Positions 42,259 through 50,451 of a DNA stretch of 64,000 nt are shown piece by piece (positions within the stretch are counted from its first letter, which is position 1; every line of letters begins with the position of its first letter). Origin of the DNA: Flavobacterium hydrocarbonoxydans (GTDB lineage: Bacteria > Bacteroidota > Bacteroidia > Flavobacteriales > Flavobacteriaceae). The stretch covers positions 1 through 64,000 of the forward strand of contig NZ_WSTB01000008.1 in assembly GCF_009789235.1 (NCBI RefSeq), written 5' to 3'. The position numbers and the translations under genes are program-made. Under the pieces are notes generated by a model that worked only from the letters and a program-made list of their open reading frames with translations, did not search any database and was not told the origin of the DNA.

Positions 42259-42588
42259 TTAACTTAATTTTGGCGGTTGCCAAATACCTAGATAAATATC
42301 TTTGTAGTTATTGAAAACATAATAGTTTTCGGTTTTTTCATCACCATAAAAAGGAGTATTTTTCAATTCAAAAAAAAGCTGTTTTTTAAATTGAAAACCA
42401 TGAATTCCACAACACGCACAAGAACAAAAAGGGGCGCATTGATCGTTTTGAAAATCAGATTTTTTATCTTTTGAATGGTTTTTATGAAGTTCGGTTTTTG
42501 CAAAAGAAGTACAATCATCTATATCATTGCACGGCAGCAACGACAACATAACCAGATAGATTGAAAATAAAAAACAAATAAACTTCAT
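42259..42588 (-). CDS. DUF6660-type small Cys/His-rich exported protein
   Basis: This 109-aa protein has an N-terminal hydrophobic signal (FICFLFSIYLVMLSLLPC). The mature part has eight or so cysteines with histidines, including CNDIDDC, HKNHSKDKK and CAPFCSCACCGIHGFQFKK. This is the DUF6660 pattern, found beside TonB receptors in Bacteroidota. The CxxxCxCxCC cluster looks suited to binding a soft metal such as copper or zinc; that is inference. It lies 76 nt upstream of the receptor gene in the same direction. TACATTTG (CAAATGTA at 42593-42600) stands just before the ATG. Confidence 0.85.
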   Translation of the reverse strand: MKFICFLFSIYLVMLSLLPCNDIDDCTSFAKTELHKNHSKDKKSDFQNDQCAPFCSCACCGIHGFQFKKQLFFELKNTPFYGDEKTENYYVFNNYKDIYLGIWQPPKLS

Positions 42589-42723
42589 GCCACAAATGTA
42601 CTAAAATATTTAGGAATCGTTTGTTCAAAAATTAAAGATTTTTCTTTAAATTTAAAAAATATTTAACCTAAAAATCAAGAATAACAGCAAGTTTAGATTC
42701 TTAAAAATATGTAACTTTGTTTT

Positions 42724-43500
42724 ATGACAAACAACAATCCTATTGGCGTTTTTGATTCCGGAATTGGAGGTACTTCCATCTGGAATGCCATCCACGAGCT
42801 ACTTCCCAACGAAAAAACCATTTATTTAGCCGATAGCAAAAATGCTCCTTATGGTCAGAGAACCAAAGAGGAAATAGTATCGCTGAGCAAAAAAAATGTC
42901 GATTTTTTAATTAGCATGAATTGCAAATTGATTGTTGTTGCCTGCAATACTGCTACTACAAATGCTATTCGCGAATTGCGCGCTGCGTATGACATTCCGT
43001 TTGTAGGGATTGAACCAGCTATAAAGCCTGCTGCAATAAACTCAAAAACGCAAACCATTGGAATTTTAGCTACCAAAGGAACACTGAACAGCGAGTTGTT
43101 TAACAAAACTGCTGAGATGTTTCAGGACACCACCATCATAGAGCAAGTTGGTCACGGTTTGGTACAACTAATAGAAGACGGAAATCTGAATTCGCCAGAA
43201 ATGACACAGCTTCTTGAAACCTATTTACAGCCCATGATTGATGCCAATATTGATTATTTGGTTTTAGGTTGCAGTCATTATCCGTATTTGATTCCGCAGA
43301 TAAAAAAAATACTTCCTGAACACATTCATATTATCGATTCTGGGGAAGCAGTAGCCAGGCAAACCCAAACGTTATTGCGTGAAAAAGTAGGTTTTTCAGA
43401 CACTGCCATAGAAGAACCCGTTTTTTATACAAATGCAAATCCAGCGGTTCTTAGCGCTATTTTGGATCATAAATACGCAGTAACCGAAAAGGATTTTTAA
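42724..43500 (+). CDS. murI: Glutamate racemase
   Basis: This 258-aa enzyme makes D-glutamate for peptidoglycan. The two catalytic cysteines are present: C74 in VVACNTATT and C183 in LGCSHYPYL, along with IGVFDSGIGGTSIW and the acidic LADSKNAPYGQR. The HYP motif has Ser rather than the usual Thr after Cys (GCSHYP), a conservative change. TAACTTTG lies only 4 nt before the ATG, so if it is the -7 box the mRNA would be almost leaderless. The stop is just 4 nt from the stop of the convergent barrel gene, with no terminator in between. Confidence 0.97.
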   Translation: MTNNNPIGVFDSGIGGTSIWNAIHELLPNEKTIYLADSKNAPYGQRTKEEIVSLSKKNVDFLISMNCKLIVVACNTATTNAIRELRAAYDIPFVGIEPAIKPAAINSKTQTIGILATKGTLNSELFNKTAEMFQDTTIIEQVGHGLVQLIEDGNLNSPEMTQLLETYLQPMIDANIDYLVLGCSHYPYLIPQIKKILPEHIHIIDSGEAVARQTQTLLREKVGFSDTAIEEPVFYTNANPAVLSAILDHKYAVTEKDF

Positions 43501-43504
43501 AGCT

Positions 43505-44740
43505 TTATTCTATTTTTCGCTTGACGAACCAAATTCCGTCTAAAGCTAAATTAAGCGATATTTTATGGTAATTTTCTTTGATTAAATTATCGCTGATTTT
43601 CCCTTTTTGACCGTAGGAATACGAAAGATGAATTGCTGAAAAGGTATTTTCGAGAGGAAGTGTAACACCAAAAGATACCGCAGCATTAGTGACTTTTTTT
43701 CCGTCAACTTCGAGATATCCCGTATCATAATTTATTCCGGCGCCATATTGAATTCTATCTGTGTATTTCCTGGTATTTTTTTTTGTTTTAAAAGTAAATC
43801 CCAAAGCAAACCGGTCCTGATTGACGAAATTCCCGTATAAATCTGATTGATTGGTTTCGTTCCAAAGACTTTTTTCATAATCTAAAGTCAAATTCAGGTT
43901 GTTTTTGAAACGTTTGCTTATCCCTACCCCAATTTCTAAAGGCATATAATAATCCTCAACATCCGAGGCCGCATTAGTTTCTACAACCGACGTTCCGGAG
44001 TTATTAACATTTTCAACCGTTTGTACTTTGGAGGCTTTTACCTGCGAAGGAACTTTGAAGGTTGTGGCAATTGTAAAAGTCGAATCGACTTTAAATTGCG
44101 CTCCTAAAGTCGCCCTTACACCGTTGTAATCTGTTGTTTTATTAATGGCCGTATAGGAGTTTCCGATGGTATAAATACGGTCGTCTGTTAGATTTCCAAA
44201 AAGTAATGAAGCAGAAGCTCCTACTGATAACTTTTTGCTGAGTTGATAACCATACGATATATCAAAATTATTGAGCCCTCCGGAACCTGTCGCGTCCAGA
44301 ATATAACTTTCGGTGCTATTTTCGATAGGTAATTTTAAATCTGAAATCTTAAATGTGGCACTTGAGTAAGGTCGTAATGCAACACTAAAAGCCGATTTTT
44401 TAGTTACCGGAAACGCAAAAGCAAGATGCGAAAATTGAAAATTATTCCGTTTTTCGCTTTTTGAGTTCGTTTGATAAGTGGTCGCAATCGCTTTTCCTCC
44501 AACTTCAAATATGAAATGATTTTGGTACATCTGTCCTAATGATGCCGGATTTAAATTATTAATAAAACTATCCGATGGCAAAGCGATTCCTGAACCTCCT
44601 ATAGAAGAAAGGTTTCCAAAATCAGCATCGTACAAACTTCCTAAACCATATAAGGAATAAGGAGAACTGGAAATGCTTTGTGAGAATGAAGAGAACGAAA
44701 CTAAAACGAGGAAACTTAAAAATGCTGTTTTATTTTTCAT
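43505..44740 (-). CDS. Outer-membrane beta-barrel protein, coupled to a DUF4270 lipoprotein
   Basis: This 411-aa protein has a signal peptide (FLSFLVLVSFSSFSQ). A FadL/PorV-like start follows (SSPYSLYGLGSLYDADFGNLSSIGGSGIALPSDSFINNLNPASLGQM), then amphipathic beta strands. It resembles Bacteroidota outer-membrane transport-like barrels (OMPP1/PorV-like) but does not show enough to name a family. Its ATG directly follows the stop of the DUF4270 gene with no intervening base, so the two are translationally coupled and may form a complex. Partner and cargo are unknown. It converges with murI at a 4-nt distance. Confidence 0.85.
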   Translation of the reverse strand: MKNKTAFLSFLVLVSFSSFSQSISSSPYSLYGLGSLYDADFGNLSSIGGSGIALPSDSFINNLNPASLGQMYQNHFIFEVGGKAIATTYQTNSKSEKRNNFQFSHLAFAFPVTKKSAFSVALRPYSSATFKISDLKLPIENSTESYILDATGSGGLNNFDISYGYQLSKKLSVGASASLLFGNLTDDRIYTIGNSYTAINKTTDYNGVRATLGAQFKVDSTFTIATTFKVPSQVKASKVQTVENVNNSGTSVVETNAASDVEDYYMPLEIGVGISKRFKNNLNLTLDYEKSLWNETNQSDLYGNFVNQDRFALGFTFKTKKNTRKYTDRIQYGAGINYDTGYLEVDGKKVTNAAVSFGVTLPLENTFSAIHLSYSYGQKGKISDNLIKENYHKISLNLALDGIWFVKRKIE

Positions 44741-46063
44741 TTAATAAGAGATGTAATAAATTTTCAATTGTATTTTATTGTCGGTATGTTTTTGATCGCC
44801 CAGAACAATCCTGTCAGTAGCTTTAGAAATACTGGGTAATGTTAATATCAGAGAAGATTTAGCATCGGTTTGTTTCAGCATTTCCTTTTGCAAAAAGCCA
44901 CCAACCCAAACAGAATAGCCAATGTTCTCATTAAACTCATCGCTTTTTTTATTTAAAACCGCATACAACTCAACATTGTCTGAATCTACTAAAGCACCGC
45001 TAATTCTATTTAAATTATCTCCAATCAAAACACGCAATGAATCGACTAAAGGATAGGATTTTGAATACGAATTGTTAATCGGTTTTAAAATAAGTTCCGC
45101 ATCGACAATTGCCCCTTTTTCTGAAATGGTTTTAAGCTGCCTGATACTCGGGAAATCAATCCGGCAGGCAACTCCTGTTCCTGACTGAATAAATCCCTGG
45201 TGATTGAGCAGATTACTGGAAAGCTTGCTGTTTGAGTTGGGCAGATTTTGTATAATTGTCCCGGTTTTATCCAATGAAATAGAATTGAATTGCTTAGAAT
45301 TATCCGTAATCGTAAAATCCTTAATTATGGAAGTTTCGGTATCTGAAAGCAGTTTCGAATAATACATTCTCATCTTACTTTCTAAGCTGAACCCTATTAC
45401 ACTTGAGGAGTTTGAGGTTTCAGGAACTATCACAAAACCTTTCAAATATTCAATAAATTCGACAGAATTAGTAACTTCTCTGGTTTTAAGTTTCTGGAAT
45501 AAAGCCTGACCAAAAGCTGTATTCATTTGTATATTAATCGAATCTTTTTCAAGAGGTCTGGGTTTGTATGAAAAAGTACCTAAGGACTCTGAGTCATAAC
45601 TCAAAACCGAATTATTATAGAAACTAACATCATCAGTTTTAGGTTTTACTTTTTGTGTTAACCGATGAATACTAAATGTCTGAACTTTAGTCGTATCCCC
45701 ATAAAAATAATTGTCATATTTTAATATCATCGAAATAGAATCAAAAACATAATTTGGGGCATCAGTATCAGAACTTCCCGCATTCAATGAATAAGAATCT
45801 GAAGCCATTTGAAAATAACTATCCGATTTTACCTTTCCAAAAATAGGATCATCATAGTTCCCTATTAAAATCCGGCTCTGGCTAGAGGTAACTAATGAGT
45901 CAAAATTTATAGTAGCCATTTCAACCGTCAGGGTATCTACTAATAAAACCTTGTTGTTTATGGCCAAATAATCAGACCCGACAACAAACTCTCCTTCGTC
46001 TCTGTCGGTACCACATGAAACCATTGCCGCAACAAAAACCAACATCAATATAAACTTGTGCAT
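44741..46063 (-). CDS. DUF4270-type lipoprotein
   Basis: This 440-aa protein has a lipobox at AAMVSC, lipid cysteine C17. The DUF4270 signature is clear near the start: DEGEFVVGSDYLAINNKVLLVDTLTVEMATINFDSLVTSSQSRILIGNYDDPIFGKVKSDSYFQM. The rest is mostly beta. DUF4270 lipoproteins are widespread in Bacteroidota and of unknown function. It is the first gene of a two-gene minus-strand unit with the barrel protein. TATATTTG (CAAATATA at 46079-46086) lies 15 nt before the ATG. A barrel gene leading to the kelch and LytTR locus diverges from it, so both units may be linked. Confidence 0.9.
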   Translation of the reverse strand: MHKFILMLVFVAAMVSCGTDRDEGEFVVGSDYLAINNKVLLVDTLTVEMATINFDSLVTSSQSRILIGNYDDPIFGKVKSDSYFQMASDSYSLNAGSSDTDAPNYVFDSISMILKYDNYFYGDTTKVQTFSIHRLTQKVKPKTDDVSFYNNSVLSYDSESLGTFSYKPRPLEKDSINIQMNTAFGQALFQKLKTREVTNSVEFIEYLKGFVIVPETSNSSSVIGFSLESKMRMYYSKLLSDTETSIIKDFTITDNSKQFNSISLDKTGTIIQNLPNSNSKLSSNLLNHQGFIQSGTGVACRIDFPSIRQLKTISEKGAIVDAELILKPINNSYSKSYPLVDSLRVLIGDNLNRISGALVDSDNVELYAVLNKKSDEFNENIGYSVWVGGFLQKEMLKQTDAKSSLILTLPSISKATDRIVLGDQKHTDNKIQLKIYYISY

Positions 46064-46269
46064 AACTCATTTTTTCAACAAATATAAAATGCCATATTCT
46101 TGACAGCACTACAACATATACAGTTGGGGTCATTTACGCTATAGATGCCCTGAAATTATCTACACCAGCTTAAGAGATACAAAAAAACAACTCAACCGTG
46201 TTATAAGCCCATTTGTCTATCAAAAACCCTGATACATATATCTTCTTTTTTTTTGAATCATTAGGCATC

Positions 46270-46277
46270 TACTTTTG
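46270..46277 (+). promoter_or_regulatory. Candidate -7 box (TACTTTTG) of the kelch/LytTR locus
   Basis: TACTTTTG matches TAnnTTTG 16 nt before the ATG. The nearest TTG (46253-46255) is only 14 nt upstream, shorter than normal, so the promoter would be weak or activator-dependent. Confidence 0.45.
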
Positions 46278-46293
46278 AACCAATAAATAAATA

Positions 46294-47136
46294 ATGAAAA
46301 TAACAGTTTTAGGATGGTTTCTTTTTATGATTTCAGTTTATAGTGTAAAAGCCCAAAATAACTTTGCGCTGGATTTGAACTTTAAAACCCAACCCACAGA
46401 AAAAATCACATTAAACGAAACCAGTATTGGTCTTTCTTTTAGTAAAAAAATAAACGCCAAAAATAAATTCAGTAACACACTAAACTATACCAATCTGAAC
46501 GTAAAATACAGTTTGCTAAATTTTGAGTCCTTACAAAATTTGAATCGGTTTAATCAGTTTCAAAATAAATTAGAATTTTCTCATCAATTTTCAAACACGA
46601 CTCAATTCAATTTAGAAGTTACGCCTACAGCAAATTTTGAACAGGATTTTGATTTTTCAGTGGTATCGGTTTTAGGAAGTTTGAATGTCGTACAACAACT
46701 GGGTTTGAATACCAATTTTACAATTGGAGCAGCACGAACAACTGCTTTTGGTTTACCAAAACTCTTGCCTGTTGCTTCTTTTTATCATAAAATAAATAAC
46801 GAAAGTTCATTACTGATAGGATTTCCATATTCAAAAATATCTTATTCGAATAACATCCGGAACACGTTTAGTCTAACGAATCATTTTAATGGTAATTTTT
46901 ACTATTTGGATGTTCAGAACAGTTTGTCCGGCTCAGGTACAAAAGCCAGCCTTTCGCAAATCACAACTGCGCTGGAGTATCAACGGAACATGGATGAAAA
47001 CTGGTTTATGGTTTTTAAAGCCGGATATGATTTTGATAAAAAATACATCCTTACAGATCAGAACAATCATAAAACTTATGATTTTAATATCGATAATGGT
47101 TACCTGTTTAGCATTGGCATCAAATACAAACATTAA
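46294..47136 (+). CDS. Outer-membrane beta-barrel-like protein, perhaps DUF6268
   Basis: This 280-aa protein has a signal peptide (VLGWFLFMISVYSVKAQ) and almost only amphipathic beta strands (FALDLNFKTQPTEKI, TSIGLSFSKKINAKNKFSNTLNYTNLNVKYSLL, YLFSIGIKYKH). Length and pattern suggest a 12-14-strand outer-membrane barrel like the DUF6268 group; I am not certain of the family. It is the first gene of the plus-strand signalling locus, 16 nt before the kelch lipoprotein gene. It might be the surface partner of the lipoproteins that follow, as inference. Confidence 0.75.
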   Translation: MKITVLGWFLFMISVYSVKAQNNFALDLNFKTQPTEKITLNETSIGLSFSKKINAKNKFSNTLNYTNLNVKYSLLNFESLQNLNRFNQFQNKLEFSHQFSNTTQFNLEVTPTANFEQDFDFSVVSVLGSLNVVQQLGLNTNFTIGAARTTAFGLPKLLPVASFYHKINNESSLLIGFPYSKISYSNNIRNTFSLTNHFNGNFYYLDVQNSLSGSGTKASLSQITTALEYQRNMDENWFMVFKAGYDFDKKYILTDQNNHKTYDFNIDNGYLFSIGIKYKH

Positions 47137-47152
47137 ATAAATTGAATACATT

Positions 47153-48160
47153 ATGAATAATTTAAAAAAAGGAATATTATTCGCAACACTCTTCTCTGCT
47201 TTGTTTTTTACAGGCTGCAGCAACGATGACTCAGACGATGATTTGATAGGAAACTGGATAAAAAAATCAGCTTTTGATGGACCTGCAAGATCTAGTGCAA
47301 CCAGTTTTGTTATTGGCGATTATGCCTACATCGCTACCGGTTATACCGGAGATGAATACCTAACTGACTTGTGGGCCTACAATTCGAATGGAGATTACTG
47401 GGAACAAAAAGCAGATTTTACAGGTATTGGAAGAAGTTCTGCCTCAAGTTTTGAGTTAAACGGAAAAGGATATGTAGGCCTTGGTTACGATGGAACTAAT
47501 AAACTGAAAGATTTCTATCAATATGATCCAACGGCCAACAGCTGGACTCCCAAAACCGAATTTGCGGGAACGGCTCGTTATGCTGCGGTAGGTTTTCAGG
47601 TAGGTGGAAAAGCTTATTTCGGAACCGGTTATGACGGAAATTATCTGAAAGATTTTTATCAGTACAATGATGTTGCAGACACCTGGACATTGGTAAACGG
47701 ATTTAGCGGCAACAAAAGACGTAATGCTGTTGTCTTTACTATAAACGACAAAGCGTATCTGGCAACGGGTATCAATAACGGAGTTTATCAGCCTGATTTT
47801 TGGGAATTTGACCCTTCGACCGATATCTGGACCAGAAAACGCGATATTGATCAGGATACTGAAGATGATGATTCTTTTAATGATGATTATATGATTGTGC
47901 GATCTAATGCTGCTGCTTTTGCAATGAATGGTTTAGGATATGTAATAGCGGGAGAATCTTCGAAAACAGTTTGGGAATACACCCCAACAACGGATCTTTG
48001 GGAAGAAAGAACGGCATTAGAAGGCGCAGCCCGTACCGATGCTATAGGTTTTTCTATAAACAACCGAGGATTTGTCATGTTAGGAAGAGCAGGTACAACT
48101 TATTTTGATGACGCCTGGGAATTTAAACCATTAGAAGAACAAAATGACGATGACAATTAA
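47153..48160 (+). CDS. Kelch-repeat lipoprotein (six-bladed propeller)
   Basis: This 335-aa protein has a lipobox at LFFTGC (C22). Six kelch-type repeats of about 48 residues are visible, each with a small-residue strand, a Gly-rich turn and a conserved Trp before the end, e.g. RSSATSFVIGDYAYIATGY...YWEQKADF, RSSASSFELNGKGYVGLGY...SWTPKTEF and RTDAIGFSINNRGFVMLGR...DAWEFKPL. This fits one full six-bladed propeller at the cell envelope, usable for sugar or protein binding. An acidic insert (DQDTEDDDSFNDDY) lies before blade five. The next gene, DUF4907, overlaps its last 17 nt. Confidence 0.93.
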   Translation: MNNLKKGILFATLFSALFFTGCSNDDSDDDLIGNWIKKSAFDGPARSSATSFVIGDYAYIATGYTGDEYLTDLWAYNSNGDYWEQKADFTGIGRSSASSFELNGKGYVGLGYDGTNKLKDFYQYDPTANSWTPKTEFAGTARYAAVGFQVGGKAYFGTGYDGNYLKDFYQYNDVADTWTLVNGFSGNKRRNAVVFTINDKAYLATGINNGVYQPDFWEFDPSTDIWTRKRDIDQDTEDDDSFNDDYMIVRSNAAAFAMNGLGYVIAGESSKTVWEYTPTTDLWEERTALEGAARTDAIGFSINNRGFVMLGRAGTTYFDDAWEFKPLEEQNDDDN

Positions 48161-48482
48161 TACTAAAAATAAATTCTTCTGGAGTACTATCCAGAAGAAT
48201 TTGTTTCTATTGCTGTTTTTAATAGCTTTTGCTGGCTGTCAAAAAAAGGATTCTTTTCAGACCGCAGCTTTTCAAACTTCTACAGGCTGGGGTTATACTA
48301 TCAGCACGGGAAATAAAATTATTATCAAACAAACTATTATTCCGGTCATAAGCGAAGTAAAAAGTTTTAGTTCTGAAGAAGATGCTTTAAAAGTAGCGCA
48401 ATTGGTCGCAACAAAACTCAATCAAAACATATCGCCAAGGGTATCGAAAAATGATTTAATTTTATTAAAAATAAAAATCTAA
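48144..48482 (+). CDS. DUF4907-type small lipoprotein
   Basis: This 112-aa protein has a hydrophobic start and lipobox FAGC (C32). GWGYTISTGNKIIIKQTIIPVISEVKSFSSEEDALKVAQLVATKLNQ is the core of DUF4907. The family function is unknown, and it tends to lie next to kelch lipoproteins as here. It overlaps the kelch gene by 17 nt (or 11 nt if the ATG two codons later is used), and its stop TAA is directly followed by the ATG of the histidine kinase gene. These contacts imply a tightly coupled operon. Confidence 0.88.
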   Translation: MTMTINTKNKFFWSTIQKNLFLLLFLIAFAGCQKKDSFQTAAFQTSTGWGYTISTGNKIIIKQTIIPVISEVKSFSSEEDALKVAQLVATKLNQNISPRVSKNDLILLKIKI

Positions 48483-49598
48483 ATGAATATAGATACCATT
48501 AAAAATACAAGTACAAACAAAATTCTATTTCATAGTATCATCTGGACATTCTTTATCCTGACATCATTGATTCAGTTTTACGAAAGTCCCTTCAGAATCA
48601 ATACTGATTTTTATGTGCAATGGGCAACGGGAATTGTTTTGTTTTATCTTAACTATTTTTATTTGGTACCGGCTCTTCTGCTACAAAAAAAATATGGGCT
48701 CTATCTTGCTTTTGCATTATCTGTTATTATTATCTTCATGATAATCAGGATTAATTATTTTATTCCTGAATTCAGACATTTAAATGCCCGTAATATTTTG
48801 CCGCCACGAATGATGCCGCCTGACGCAAAAATATTCGTCAAAGGAGAAAGAATAAATGCTATAATGGCAACAAGGCAGCCTTTTTTTCTAAAAATTGGCC
48901 CGTCGCTTTTTTATATTTTGATTCTTACTATCAGTGCTGTGATACGAACCTTAACGGAGTTTTACAACAATCAGCAAAACAAATTAATAGCCGAAACACA
49001 CAGAACTAATACAGAATTGATTTATTTGAGAAAACAAACCAATCCTCATTTTTTATTTAATTCTTTAAACAGTATTTATTCTTTAGCACATAAAAAATCA
49101 GATTTAGTACCTGACGCTATTGTGACTTTGTCTGAATTGATGCGCTACATGTTATACGAAACCGATAATAAAACGGTCGATTTAGAAAAAGAAATCAATT
49201 ATATTCAGAATTATGTTGAGCTGCAAAAATTACGTCTTAATAACATCGAAGACATTGTTATCAATGTACATGGTGATACTAAAAACAAATTCATCGAGCC
49301 CTTATTACTAATTTCGTTTGTAGAAAATGCTTTTAAATATGGAACCGATTATAAAGGAGCGGCACACATCAAAATGAAAATTGTAATTCAGGAAAATGAT
49401 TTGGATTTCTGGATAGAAAACAGCATTGAAAATTATGTAAAAGATCCTGAAAACTCAGGAATTGGCTTAGTCAATATACAAAGTCGTCTGAATTTGCTGT
49501 ACCCAAATGCACACGAACTTACCATCAATCAGGATCATAATTATTACCGTGTACATTTAAACTTAAAATTGGATAAAATTCAAACCCGAATCGATTAA
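48483..49598 (+). CDS. LytS-type sensor histidine kinase
   Basis: This 371-aa kinase has four predicted membrane helices in residues 15-165 (ILFHSIIWTFFILTSLIQ, FYVQWATGIVLFYLNYFYLV, YLAFALSVIIIFMIIRI, IGPSLFYILILTISAVI). A loop that probably lies in the periplasm contains NARNILPPRMMPPDAK. A coiled coil leads to the His_kinase module with NPHFLFNSLNSIYSL, where H189 is the phosphoryl acceptor. The HATPase part holds SFVENAFKYG and SGIGLVNIQSRLNLLYP. The partner regulator is the LytTR protein two genes on. It starts with no gap after the DUF4907 stop. Confidence 0.95.
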   Translation: MNIDTIKNTSTNKILFHSIIWTFFILTSLIQFYESPFRINTDFYVQWATGIVLFYLNYFYLVPALLLQKKYGLYLAFALSVIIIFMIIRINYFIPEFRHLNARNILPPRMMPPDAKIFVKGERINAIMATRQPFFLKIGPSLFYILILTISAVIRTLTEFYNNQQNKLIAETHRTNTELIYLRKQTNPHFLFNSLNSIYSLAHKKSDLVPDAIVTLSELMRYMLYETDNKTVDLEKEINYIQNYVELQKLRLNNIEDIVINVHGDTKNKFIEPLLLISFVENAFKYGTDYKGAAHIKMKIVIQENDLDFWIENSIENYVKDPENSGIGLVNIQSRLNLLYPNAHELTINQDHNYYRVHLNLKLDKIQTRID

Positions 49599-49622
49599 AA
49601 CACATTCTTAAAAAAGCATTAG

Positions 49623-50330
49623 ATGGACAGAAAAAAATTTATCCGTAACAGCATCTTAGGCATCGCATCATTGGCAACCGTTACCAAAGTATTGGAATCT
49701 TGTTCTAAAAATGATACTAATGACACTACTGATGAGTCTTCAGATGGAACCTGCAGTGTTTCTCCATCTGAAACAAAAGGTCCGTTTCCTATCAAAACAC
49801 CCAGTCAGCTGGTTTTAGAAAATATAAAATCAGATCGCGTAGGAATTGCACTTTTGATTAATCTTACTATCGAAAATAAAAATAACAATTGTCAGCCATT
49901 AGCAGGAGCTTTAGTGGATGTCTGGCATTGTGATAAAGATGGCAATTATTCTGAATACGGCGGCACTCAAATGCAGCAAACAGATTATACAGCAGTCCAT
50001 TTTTTAAGAGGAAGACAAACCACCAATGCTAATGGAGTCGCTTCCTTTGTATCAATTTACCCTGGTTGGTATCAAGGAAGAGCTCCTCATATTCATGTTG
50101 AAATTTTAACAAGTAGTGGCAGCTCCTTATTAGTTACTCAAATTGCTTTTCCAGAAAATATTTCAAGTGAAGTCTATGCGAGTACCAATTATGCGGCTCA
50201 TGGCCAGGCAGATACTGCAAATACAGCTGATAACGTTTTCTCGGATAGTTTATTCAAAGAAATCGCAACACTTTCAGGCAATCTCACCGATGGATATACG
50301 CTTACCAAAACAATAATTGTTGATGCTTAA
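49623..50330 (+). CDS. Intradiol ring-cleavage dioxygenase-like lipoprotein
   Basis: This 235-aa protein has an N-terminal RKKFIRNSILG (Tat-like, with Lys-Lys in place of Arg-Arg) and a lipobox-like LESC (C27). The domain is intradiol-dioxygenase-like. All four presumptive Fe(III) ligands can be placed: Y109 in DGNYSEY, Y150 in GWYQGR, H156 and H158 in PHIHV. Cytoplasmic enzymes of this family cleave catechols. This one appears exported and lipid-anchored, and its substrate is unknown. It lies between kinase and response regulator genes, an unusual place for a dioxygenase. Confidence 0.9.
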   Translation: MDRKKFIRNSILGIASLATVTKVLESCSKNDTNDTTDESSDGTCSVSPSETKGPFPIKTPSQLVLENIKSDRVGIALLINLTIENKNNNCQPLAGALVDVWHCDKDGNYSEYGGTQMQQTDYTAVHFLRGRQTTNANGVASFVSIYPGWYQGRAPHIHVEILTSSGSSLLVTQIAFPENISSEVYASTNYAAHGQADTANTADNVFSDSLFKEIATLSGNLTDGYTLTKTIIVDA

Positions 50331-50345
50331 AATTAGTTTTTATTT

Positions 50346-50383
50346 TTATGATAATATTAAACCTTAATTATGATAATATTAAA
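50346..50383 (+). promoter_or_regulatory. Perfect 16-bp direct repeat, candidate LytTR binding site
   Basis: TTATGATAATATTAAA occurs twice, at 50346-50361 and 50368-50383, with 6 nt between copies and 22 nt from start to start, two helical turns. It lies 68 nt before the LytTR gene. LytTR proteins are known to bind direct repeats of about this spacing. Binding by this regulator is inferred. Confidence 0.55.
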
Positions 50384-50451
50384 ACTCATAAACTGGTTTA
50401 AAACTACTTTTGACCACAAATTCAAATAAAGTTAAATTTAATTAGAGACAG

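Noticed and set aside
43501..43504. Terminator between murI and the convergent barrel gene
   Set aside because: The stops are 4 nt apart and no stem-loop with a T run is visible at this place.
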